A stretch of DNA of 11,735 nucleotides. Origin: CTSoil-075 sp964292325. Its GTDB lineage: Bacteria > Bacillota > Negativicutes > DSM-13327. Below are positions 6,269 through 11,735 of the stretch, piece after piece (position 1 is the stretch's first letter; each line of letters starts with the position of its first letter). A program made the translations under genes and the position numbers. Where the stretch lies: the NCBI GenBank assembly GCA_964292325.1, contig CAXYVG010000100.1, positions 1-11,735 of the forward strand, given 5' to 3'. The notes beneath the pieces were generated by a model. The model did not search any database. It was given only the letters and a program-made list of their open reading frames with translations, and was not told where the DNA came from.

Positions 6269-6466
6269 ATGATGGTGCGTTATGAAATTGGTGATATTGT
6301 AAAAATGAAAAAAAACCATCCTTGTGGTTCCGATCGATGGGAGATTACTCGTACAGGTATTGATTTTAGATTGAAATGCTTGGGTTGCGAACATTCTGTC
6401 ATGATACCTAGGGCAAAATTTGAAAAAGCTGTGAAGGAAATTTTAGAACATAAAAATCCAGAATAG
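6269..6466 (+). CDS. DUF951 family small protein
   Basis: A 65-residue protein of the DUF951 family (YyzM in Bacillus), function unknown. The family pattern is clear: YEIGDIVKMKKNHPCGS at the N-terminus, a central WEITRTGIDFRLKCLGC, then a basic helix ending KFEKAVKEI. C19, C37 and C40, with H17 or H42, could form a small metal-binding site; this is inference. The start was put at ATG 6269, after GTGAGGGGG (6254-6262) that overlaps the upstream stop. The longer in-frame GTG at 6254 is the ribosome binding site itself. ATG 6272 is an equal alternative. It lies between the MscS gene and ychF, and ychF has its own promoter. The gene pair DUF951-ychF recurs in Firmicutes, as I recall. Confidence 0.88.
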   Translation: MMVRYEIGDIVKMKKNHPCGSDRWEITRTGIDFRLKCLGCEHSVMIPRAKFEKAVKEILEHKNPE

Positions 6467-6467
6467 G

Positions 6468-6496
6468 TTGAAAAGAACAGAAGAATACTCTACAAT
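6468..6496 (+). promoter_or_regulatory. Sigma-A promoter for ychF
   Basis: TTGAAA at 6468-6473 and TACAAT at 6491-6496 are separated by exactly 17 bases, with five matches of six in each hexamer. The expected start near 6503 would give a leader of about 40 bases before the ychF ATG. Confidence 0.7.
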
Positions 6497-6543
6497 AAGA
6501 AAAGCTAAAAAAATAGAATTTACGAGTAAGGTGGAATAGATGA

Positions 6544-7650
6544 ATGAGTACAAATTTAGAAGTCGGTATAGTTGGTTTACCTAATGTAGGTAAAAGTACA
6601 TTGTTTAATGCCATTACAAAGGCGGGGGCAGAAGCGGCAAATTATCCTTTTTGCACGATCGAACCGAATGTAGGGGTAGTCGATGTACCAGATGAACGAT
6701 TGCCACATTTGGTAGAAATGTATAAGACAAAACGCTGTATACCAACGGCTATGCGTTTTGTTGATATTGCAGGTCTTGTAAAAGGAGCATCGAAAGGCGA
6801 AGGGTTAGGTAATAAATTTCTCGCACATATTCGTCAAGTCGATGCAGTAGCGCAGGTTGTACGTTGTTTCACTGATGAAAATGTCACTCATGTAGAGGGG
6901 GGACTCGATCCACTACGTGATATTGAAATTATCAATACTGAGTTATGTTTAGCGGATCTCGACACGCTGGAAAAACGGATGGAACGTGTACAAAAGCTAG
7001 TGAAAACTGGCGATAAAAAAGCACCAGCTGAAATGGCAATACTTGTTAGCATTAAGAATATGCTAGAGCAGGCTTTGCCAGCTCGGCGCGTAGAAATGAC
7101 AGAAGATGAAATTCAGTTGATTGGTGACCTTAATTTAATGACATTAAAACCCGTACTATTTATTGCCAATGTAGGCGAAGAAGAAGTAGCAACTGCTGAT
7201 GAGAATGAGTATGTGAAAATGGTTAGAAAATATGCAGATGAAGAAGGCGCTGAAGTTGTTACCATTTCAGCTAAAGTAGAAGCTGAAATTGCTGAACTTT
7301 CTAGTGAGGATGCTAAGGAATTTTTAGCAGAACTTGGTCTTTGTGAATCGGGTCTAGATAAGCTGATTAAGGCATCTTATAAGCTGTTAGGTCTCATAAC
7401 CTTTTTAACTGCCGGAGTACAGGAAGTACGTGCATGGACTATCAAAAAAGGCACCAAGGCTCCACAAGCTGGTGGAAAAATTCATTCCGATATTGAAAGA
7501 GGATTTATTCGCGCTGAAATTGTATCCTATGCTGATCTAGTGACTACAGGGAGTTCGAATGCTGCACGTGAAAAGGGATTAGTGCGCCTTGAGGGTAAGG
7601 ATTATATTATGCAAGATGGCGATGTTACGTATTTTAGATTTAATGTGTAA
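6544..7650 (+). CDS. ychF: Redox-regulated ATPase YchF (Obg-family)
   Basis: A cytoplasmic P-loop NTPase of 368 residues, the usual length for YchF (OLA1 in eukaryotes). The family hydrolyses ATP rather than GTP and associates with ribosomes. G1 is GLPNVGKST at residues 11-19 and G3 is DIAGLVKGASKGEG. The G4 position reads NVGE instead of NKxD, the substitution behind ATP preference in this family. A coiled-coil insertion lies near residues 125-175 (LEKRMERVQKLV). A TGS domain is at the C-terminus (ITFLTAGVQEVRAWTIKKGT to the end). The ATG at 6544 (MSTNLEVGIVG) follows AAGGTGG at 6528-6534. An out-of-frame ATG at 6540 reads only a few codons. It is flanked by its own promoter and the rpsF promoter, so it may be transcribed alone. 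Confidence 0.97.
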   Translation: MSTNLEVGIVGLPNVGKSTLFNAITKAGAEAANYPFCTIEPNVGVVDVPDERLPHLVEMYKTKRCIPTAMRFVDIAGLVKGASKGEGLGNKFLAHIRQVDAVAQVVRCFTDENVTHVEGGLDPLRDIEIINTELCLADLDTLEKRMERVQKLVKTGDKKAPAEMAILVSIKNMLEQALPARRVEMTEDEIQLIGDLNLMTLKPVLFIANVGEEEVATADENEYVKMVRKYADEEGAEVVTISAKVEAEIAELSSEDAKEFLAELGLCESGLDKLIKASYKLLGLITFLTAGVQEVRAWTIKKGTKAPQAGGKIHSDIERGFIRAEIVSYADLVTTGSSNAAREKGLVRLEGKDYIMQDGDVTYFRFNV

Positions 7651-7695
7651 AAAGTGATATTTACCATATTCAATTAAGTTTATATGGAAAAAAAC

Positions 7696-7725
7696 TTGCA
7701 TTTTGATAGATGTTAATGGTATACT
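7696..7725 (+). promoter_or_regulatory. Sigma-A promoter of the rpsF-ssb-rpsR operon
   Basis: TTGCAT (7696-7701) and TATACT (7720-7725) with an 18-base spacer and an A-rich stretch just upstream (7688-7694). Transcription would start near 7732, at the base of the leader hairpins. Confidence 0.72.
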
Positions 7726-7735
7726 ATATCAGTCT

Positions 7736-7796
7736 AGGGAAGCCTAGCGAGGTTTGAAAGAAATTTTCAAAACCTTCCCTGCTCCCAAAAGGGAGC
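7736..7796 (+). promoter_or_regulatory. Folded rpsF leader, possible S6:S18 autoregulatory element
   Basis: The leader forms a helix-bulge-helix. AGGGAA (7736-7741) pairs with TTCCCT (7775-7780). A 9-base one-sided bulge (7742-7750) follows on the 5' side, then an upper stem GGTTT-GAAA (7751-7759) pairing with TTTC-A-AAACC (7765-7774). A second hairpin, GCTCCC-AAAA-GGGAGC, lies directly after it at 7781-7796. The ribosome binding site of rpsF begins 15 bases downstream. Many bacteria control rpsF operons by binding of the S6:S18 complex to such a leader. I could not match the known consensus bases with certainty, so the ligand is inferred. Confidence 0.5.
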
Positions 7797-7823
7797 CATT
7801 AGTCCAGAGGAGGAGGTGTTTTA

Positions 7824-8108
7824 GTGAGAAATTATGAGATAATGTTTATTGTTAAGCCATTAGATGAAGAGGCAACAAATGCGGTGATTACCAAATTTGA
7901 AAACCTAATTAATAACAATGGTGGTCAAGTAGACAAGATTGATCGTTGGGGCAAAAAACGTTTAGCTTATGTTGTAAAAGACTTCACAGAAGGATTTTAC
8001 GTATTAGTGAACTTTAGCGCAGTACCAGCAACTATTCTTGAACTAGATCGTATTATGAAAATTACTGAAGATGTTTTGAAATTTATGATCATTAGAATAG
8101 ACGAATAG
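7824..8108 (+). CDS. rpsF: 30S ribosomal protein S6
   Basis: bS6, a 94-residue protein of the small-subunit platform that binds 16S rRNA together with S18. The N-terminus RNYEIMFIVKP and the block IDRWGKKRLAYVVKDFTEGFYVLVNF are family signatures. The C-terminus ILELDRIMKITEDVLKFMIIR is also typical, and the protein ends soon after it without the long acidic tail seen in some bacteria. The start codon is GTG at 7824, five bases after GGAGGTG within an extended purine-rich AGAGGAGGAGGTG. It is first in a three-gene operon with ssb (17-base gap) and rpsR, the usual arrangement that keeps S6 and S18 made together. Confidence 0.97.
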   Translation: MRNYEIMFIVKPLDEEATNAVITKFENLINNNGGQVDKIDRWGKKRLAYVVKDFTEGFYVLVNFSAVPATILELDRIMKITEDVLKFMIIRIDE

Positions 8109-8125
8109 GCCAGGGGGAGTGTACC

Positions 8126-8551
8126 ATGAATAAGGTTATATTAGTCGGTCGTTTGACTCGAGATCCGGAAGTTCGCTATACACAAACTGGTAAAGCAGTA
8201 GCTTCATTTAGTGTGGCAGTTGATACCGGTTTTGGTGAGAATAAACGTGCTGATTTTATTCCCATCGTAGTATGGGATAAATTGGCCGAAGTTTGTGGCA
8301 ACAATCTTACCAAGGGTCGTCGTATACTTGTTGAAGGACGTCTGCAAATCCGTGATTACGAAAAGGACGGACAAAAGAGACGTGCAGCGGAAGTTGTTGC
8401 TCAAAACATTGAGTTTTTAGAGCCTAAACAAGCTGTAAGCGGTGGTAATGCTGGTAGTGTTGCTGCTAGTAGTGGAGCCCCTGCTAAATCTGGATATGAT
8501 GTAAGCTCCTTTGGTACAGAGGTTTTCCCTGAAGAGGAAATACCATTTTAA
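8126..8551 (+). CDS. ssb: Single-stranded DNA-binding protein
   Basis: A 141-residue SSB that coats single-stranded DNA in replication and repair, active as a tetramer. The OB fold covers about residues 1-105: MNKVILVGRLTRDPEVRYT at the start, FIPIVVWDKLAEVCGNNLTKGRRILVEGRLQ in the middle, and the EVVAQNIEFL strand. A short Gly/Ser/Ala linker follows. The acidic tip is PEEEIPF, the protein-recruiting peptide corresponding to DDDIPF of other SSBs. ATG at 8126 follows AGGGGGAG. Its place between rpsF and rpsR is the common Firmicute order and suggests it is the main replicative SSB rather than a plasmid or phage copy. Confidence 0.97.
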   Translation: MNKVILVGRLTRDPEVRYTQTGKAVASFSVAVDTGFGENKRADFIPIVVWDKLAEVCGNNLTKGRRILVEGRLQIRDYEKDGQKRRAAEVVAQNIEFLEPKQAVSGGNAGSVAASSGAPAKSGYDVSSFGTEVFPEEEIPF

Positions 8552-8566
8552 AGGGAGGTTTTTTCG

Positions 8567-8797
8567 GTGAAACGTGAAAGAGGAAGAAAGCCTAAGAAGA
8601 AAATTTGTAGCTTCTGCGTTGATAAAGTAGAAACTATCGATTATAAAGATCTTGGAAAAATTCGCCGTTATACGACAGAACGTGGTAAAATACTACCTCG
8701 TCGTATCTCAGGTAATTGTGCAAAGCATCAGCGTAGAGTGACTTTGGCGATCAAACGTGCACGTATTGTTGCATTGTTGCCATTTACAGCTGAATAA
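8567..8797 (+). CDS. rpsR: 30S ribosomal protein S18, zinc-ligand form
   Basis: bS18, 76 residues, partner of S6 on the 30S platform. The block IDYKDLGKIRRYTTERGKILPRRISGNCAKHQRR is diagnostic. C14, C17, C51 and H54 are all present (CSFC and CAKH). This is the C+ form predicted to bind zinc; many bacteria have lost these ligands. The start is GTG at 8567 after GGGAGG (8553-8558). The lysine/arginine-rich N-terminus is normal for the family. It is the last gene of the rpsF-ssb-rpsR operon, followed by a long hairpin. Confidence 0.97.
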   Translation: MKRERGRKPKKKICSFCVDKVETIDYKDLGKIRRYTTERGKILPRRISGNCAKHQRRVTLAIKRARIVALLPFTAE

Positions 8798-8805
8798 AAA
8801 ACTTC

Positions 8806-8852
8806 AATAATGAGCAGGAACGCTTGAATGTATAGTGTTCCTGCTCATTATT
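8806..8852 (+). terminator. Long hairpin after rpsR, probable terminator
   Basis: Perfect 16-bp inverted repeat: AATAATGAGCAGGAAC at 8806-8821 and its complement at 8837-8852, with a 15-base loop. There is no clean T run after it, only ATT repeats, so termination efficiency is uncertain. The stem core GAGCAGGAA resembles that of the terminator at 4601-4637. Confidence 0.65.
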
Positions 8853-8867
8853 ATTATGATTATTATG
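8850..8867 (+). repeat. Tandem 9-bp repeat ATTATTATG x2
   Basis: Two exact copies of ATTATTATG at 8850-8858 and 8859-8867, between the rpsR hairpin and the sigma-H-like promoter. It is AT-rich and may act as an upstream promoter element, or be simple low-complexity sequence. Confidence 0.6.
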
Positions 8868-8875
8868 ATTACTCG

Positions 8876-8905
8876 GCAGGAAACAGCCTCCTCCTTTGCG
8901 AATAC
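8876..8905 (+). promoter_or_regulatory. Sigma-H-like promoter upstream of the MazG-like gene
   Basis: GCAGGAAAC (8876-8884) fits the sigma-H -35 consensus RnAGGAwWW at all but the last base. After exactly 12 bases, TGCGAATAC (8897-8905) keeps the essential GAAT of RnnGAATww. Sigma-H drives transition-phase and early sporulation genes in Bacillus and clostridia. The expected start near 8912 lies about 18 bases before the MazG-like ATG. Confidence 0.55.
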
Positions 8906-8929
8906 TATGTAGATATTATAAAAGGGGGA

Positions 8930-9247
8930 ATGGCTGTTTTGTTTTCTAATGAGTCGGAAATTCTGCGCAAAATGCGTTTGATAGAGTGGCTTAAAGCGGA
9001 ACTGATTACTCATGTCGGTCATTTATATCAAGCTATGGCAAAAAACAGCGAGCAGGCTATTAGCGAAGGGTTAGCAAATATTATTGTTGCTTGCTATATA
9101 TTAGCACGGCGTCTAGGAATTACATTTGATTCATTAGATCGGGATGTTTTGAATAAAGTGGAGCAAAATATTAAAAGTGAGCATGAAGTGGAGAAATGGT
9201 TTGGTGATTTTAGTGAATATCAACGCCATCTCCGCCCAAAGAGGTGA
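8930..9247 (+). CDS. MazG-like family protein
   Basis: A small, all-helical, probably cytoplasmic protein of 105 residues that matches the MazG-like family found in spore-forming Firmicutes. The recognisable blocks are RLIEWLKAELI (residues 16-26), EGLANIIVACYILARRLGI (about 46-64) and EHEVEKWFGDFSEY (about 84-97). Acidic residues E19 and E24, and E46 further on, could be metal ligands as in MazG nucleotide pyrophosphohydrolases. No activity is established for this small family. The ATG at 8930 sits very close to GGGGG (8924-8928), which is unusual; TTG at 8939 is an alternative. The open frame continues upstream to 8828, but that part is hairpin and promoter sequence. Its stop is four bases before the DUF2232 gene. 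Confidence 0.78.
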   Translation: MAVLFSNESEILRKMRLIEWLKAELITHVGHLYQAMAKNSEQAISEGLANIIVACYILARRLGITFDSLDRDVLNKVEQNIKSEHEVEKWFGDFSEYQRHLRPKR

Positions 9248-9251
9248 ATAA

Positions 9252-10214
9252 ATGAGACAGACGAGAATACGTCCGATGGTTGAAGGTGGTCTTTTAGCAG
9301 CAGTGGCTATCATATTTGCCATTATTAGTGCTTATTTACCGATCATTGGACCATTTGTAAATTTAATGTGGCCAGTACCAATCGTTTTATTGGGTGTACG
9401 GCACGGTTATAAGTGGAGTATTATGGCAACGATAGTCTCTGGAATTATTATTGCCATGTTATTACATCCCTTGCAGTCTGTCAGTGTAGTTGTCGGTTTT
9501 GGCTTAATTGGTATTGTTTTAGGCTATACATTTCGTATGCAATATGGTGCTACGAAAACGATGTTATGGGGTACGATTGCTTCGATACTATCAAAAGTAG
9601 CATTGTTAGTGATTGGTGTAATGGTAACGGGGATTAATCCTTTTGTAATGGAAAATGAAGCAATGGCTAAAGCAATGGAACACGGGATAGAAGTATATCG
9701 AAGTCTAGGTATCCCAGAACAGAACTTGACTCAAATGGCTGAAAGTATGCAAGTGATGATTGATTTATTAAAAATTATATTGCCATCGGGGTTCATTATG
9801 GCCTCTATCGTTGATACTTATTTAAATTTTATCATTGCGAAAACGGTACTAAAAAAATTGGGACATTTTGTTCCCGATTTTCCGCCATTTAAAAGCTGGA
9901 TATTACCAACGTATGTTGTATATTTTTTTGCACTATCATTGGTTATGATCTATTGGGGTAATACTCGAGAAATCACGATGCTATACAATATTGGGATGAA
10001 CATAGAAGTATTAGCGAGTGTATTACTTTTAGTTGAAGGATTATCATTATTTTACTATACTGTTGATAAATACAATTTGTCAAGAATGGTCAAGGGTATT
10101 ATACTAGTCTTGATATTATCAAATGGATTGTTCACGCAAATAGTAATTTTTGCTGGTGCAGTTGATACTATTCTTGATTATCGACGCTTGAAAGCGCCGC
10201 AGAAGATTGAATAA
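9252..10214 (+). CDS. DUF2232 (YybS-like) integral membrane protein
   Basis: A hydrophobic protein of 320 residues with about eight membrane segments, matching the DUF2232/YybS family, whose function is unknown. It begins with RQTRIRPMVEGGLLAAVAIIFAIISAYLP, typical of this family and reminiscent of S-components of ECF vitamin transporters. Repeated glycine-rich helices follow (about 60-90 and 105-130). An amphipathic loop with many Met and Glu residues lies near 135-165, and the terminus is a basic YRRLKAPQKIE. ATG at 9252 follows GAGGTGA, which overlaps the stop of the MazG-like gene, so the two are probably coupled. gdpP follows 40 bases later. The pair yybS-gdpP is conserved in Firmicutes, hinting at a common process in c-di-AMP or membrane physiology. 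Confidence 0.85.
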   Translation: MRQTRIRPMVEGGLLAAVAIIFAIISAYLPIIGPFVNLMWPVPIVLLGVRHGYKWSIMATIVSGIIIAMLLHPLQSVSVVVGFGLIGIVLGYTFRMQYGATKTMLWGTIASILSKVALLVIGVMVTGINPFVMENEAMAKAMEHGIEVYRSLGIPEQNLTQMAESMQVMIDLLKIILPSGFIMASIVDTYLNFIIAKTVLKKLGHFVPDFPPFKSWILPTYVVYFFALSLVMIYWGNTREITMLYNIGMNIEVLASVLLLVEGLSLFYYTVDKYNLSRMVKGIILVLILSNGLFTQIVIFAGAVDTILDYRRLKAPQKIE

Positions 10215-10254
10215 ATAAAATGCTTATGAAGTAAGCTTGGAGGAGGGGTGGTTT

Positions 10255-11735
10255 ATGCCGCAAGGTCCGTCCTTTTGGTTTGATACACGTATTTATCTTG
10301 CTGTAGCGGCAGCATTATTAGTGATCATTGTATTTTATAATCCCTATGTGGCAGTCTTAGGGGGAATTTTGCTTGGGGCGCTCTATTGGTATGGGCATGA
10401 GCGTCACCTTCAACAGCAAAAAGCTCTTAATAGCTATTTATATAGTATGACCCATAATATTGAACAGGGATCATCCTATGCCTTGAAAAATTTACCGATT
10501 GTTATGATTATTGTGGATCGGAAAGGGCGTCTATATTGGTACAATGACGTACTGACAGAATGGTTTGATCAAAAAATAGAAGTAGGCCATTCGATGTTAG
10601 TTTTATGCCCATCATTGCCATTAGAAAAAAATTGGGGAAAATCTGGTAGAGACATATTCAGTGCGGATGATAAATATTATCAGATTATTTATAAGCCTGT
10701 AGATTATGTGGCTGATGATGTGGAATTAATGATTTTATATATGAGTGATATTAGCGATTATGAAAAAGTCAAAGTACAGTCATTAGATGCAGTACCCGTT
10801 ATGGTCTATATTCAAATTGATAATTATGATGATGTACTGCAAGGATTGAGCGAGAATCAACGGACATCTGTTTTGGGCGAAGTTAATAAATTACTTTCCG
10901 CATGGATCACTGAAAATGAAGCAGTACTAAAAAAATATGCTGATGATATGTATCTTGCCGTATTTAATCGACAACAATTGAATAAGTGTTTGCAAGAAAA
11001 GTTTGATATTCTCGATAAAGTGAGAGCCATTCATGTAGGTAATAAAATTCCTGTGACGCTAAGTATGGGGGTGGCAGCGGATGAACCTTCTATCGCAATG
11101 CTAGGAGAACGAGCCCAAGCTGGCCTTGATTTAGCGCTCGGACGCGGCGGAGATCAAGTAGCTGTACATGTTGGTGGTAAACTGCATTTTTATGGTGGTA
11201 AAGCCAAAGCGGTAGAAAAAAATACGAGGGTAAAAGCACGTATTGTATCGCAAGCATTGCGAGAGATTATTGATGATGCAGAGTTAGTAATCGTTATGGG
11301 GCATGTCAATGAGGACTTTGACAGCCTAGGGGCAGCAATTGGTGTAGCCATTATGGCGCGTCATTTAGGAAAAGACGTCCGTATTGTTGTTAGCCACCCA
11401 GGAGTTTCGATTAGTAAATTAAAAGAATTATTGGCAGATTATCCAGAATGTCAGGATCTCTTTATTACGGAATCTCAAGCTATATCATTGGTGAATGCGC
11501 GAACTTTACTATTTGTAGTTGATGTTCATCATCCAGAGCTAACTGCAGCGCCGGAATTATTGAGCAAGGTGGAGCGAGTGGTGGTTATCGATCATCATCG
11601 TCGTTCGGAAGCATTTATTGCCAACCCGCTACTGGTTTATCTTGAACCATCCGCGTCATCAACTTGTGAGCTCATTACAGAATTACTAATGTATTTTGAT
11701 GATTACTTAGATTTTAACAAATTAGAGGCTACGGC
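10255..11735 (+). CDS. gdpP: Cyclic-di-AMP phosphodiesterase GdpP (DHH family), 5' part
   Basis: A membrane-bound phosphodiesterase that cleaves c-di-AMP to pApA. The first 493 residues are visible; full-length proteins are about 650-660, so the DHHA1 substrate domain is mostly cut off by the window end. Two membrane helices lie at about residues 13-48. A PAS-like domain (NLPIVMIIVDRKGRLYWYN) covers about 80-165, and a degenerate GGDEF domain (YADDMYLAVFN at the active-site position) about 170-300. The family linker GRGGDQVAVHV and FYGGK precedes the DHH domain. Its metal ligands are intact: H350, D354 and D356 in GHVNEDFDSLGAAIG, D423 in VVDVHHPE, and D446-H447-H448. ATG at 10255 follows GGAGGAGGGG (10239-10248). 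I translated it and found no interruption. Confidence 0.94.
   Translation, partial: MPQGPSFWFDTRIYLAVAAALLVIIVFYNPYVAVLGGILLGALYWYGHERHLQQQKALNSYLYSMTHNIEQGSSYALKNLPIVMIIVDRKGRLYWYNDVLTEWFDQKIEVGHSMLVLCPSLPLEKNWGKSGRDIFSADDKYYQIIYKPVDYVADDVELMILYMSDISDYEKVKVQSLDAVPVMVYIQIDNYDDVLQGLSENQRTSVLGEVNKLLSAWITENEAVLKKYADDMYLAVFNRQQLNKCLQEKFDILDKVRAIHVGNKIPVTLSMGVAADEPSIAMLGERAQAGLDLALGRGGDQVAVHVGGKLHFYGGKAKAVEKNTRVKARIVSQALREIIDDAELVIVMGHVNEDFDSLGAAIGVAIMARHLGKDVRIVVSHPGVSISKLKELLADYPECQDLFITESQAISLVNARTLLFVVDVHHPELTAAPELLSKVERVVVIDHHRRSEAFIANPLLVYLEPSASSTCELITELLMYFDDYLDFNKLEAT

Noticed and set aside
7664..7687. CCATAT/ATATGG inverted repeat after ychF as terminator
   Set aside because: It has only six AT-rich pairs with a 12-base loop. 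The A run that follows is on the wrong side for a plus-strand terminator.
8828..8929. N-terminal extension of the MazG-like gene (Tyr-rich)
   Set aside because: It is read through the hairpin arm, the ATT repeats and the sigma-H-like promoter. Its low-complexity residues have no counterpart in the family.
9413..9637. Small plus-strand frame inside the DUF2232 gene
   Set aside because: It overlaps a long, well-supported gene in another frame, has Cys/Tyr/Trp-rich shadow composition and no ribosome binding site.
1..11735. CRISPR array, defence island, insertion sequence, tRNA or prophage
   Set aside because: No regularly spaced repeats, transposase or integrase motifs, tRNA cloverleaf or phage genes were found. 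The gene content is core metabolism and housekeeping.

Overview
The window looks like chromosomal DNA from a low-GC, probably spore-forming Firmicute. The best guess is a member of the Negativicutes (Sporomusaceae-like). The evidence for this is the strong AGGAGG-type ribosome binding sites, the rpsF-ssb-rpsR cluster followed by a MazG-like gene, a DUF2232 gene and gdpP, the DUF951-ychF pair, a zinc-ligand (C+) form of ribosomal protein S18, and one promoter that fits the sporulation-associated sigma-H consensus. The genus assignment is inference only. No transposase, phage gene, CRISPR array, tRNA or rRNA was seen.

Region 1 (1-3494) is the 3' part of a high-affinity branched-chain amino acid ABC transport operon: end of livH, then livM, livG and livF, with stop/start overlaps that suggest translational coupling. 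A CBS-CBS-ACT protein of the AcuB type follows 26 bases after livF (20 bases if the upstream ATG is used). It could sense adenylate and amino acid levels for the same metabolic unit.

Region 2 (3495-4637) is a cation diffusion facilitator (metal efflux) gene. It is preceded by a structured leader that resembles the NiCo (czcD) cobalt/nickel riboswitch and overlaps a 14-bp intrinsic terminator. This is the most interesting regulatory element in the window. The gene starts at TTG and ends at a bidirectional terminator.

Region 3 (4601-6466) holds an unrecognised minus-strand protein with an eight-proline linker. Divergent from it is an MscS-type mechanosensitive channel gene followed by a small DUF951 gene.

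Region 4 (6468-8852) is a housekeeping block. ychF has its own sigma-A promoter. The rpsF-ssb-rpsR operon has a strong promoter and a folded leader that may be an S6:S18 autoregulatory element. It is closed by a long hairpin.

Region 5 (8850-11735) starts with a sigma-H-like promoter and runs through a MazG-like protein, a DUF2232 (YybS-like) membrane protein and the first three quarters of gdpP, a cyclic-di-AMP phosphodiesterase cut by the window end. No gene-free stretch exceeds about 200 bases.
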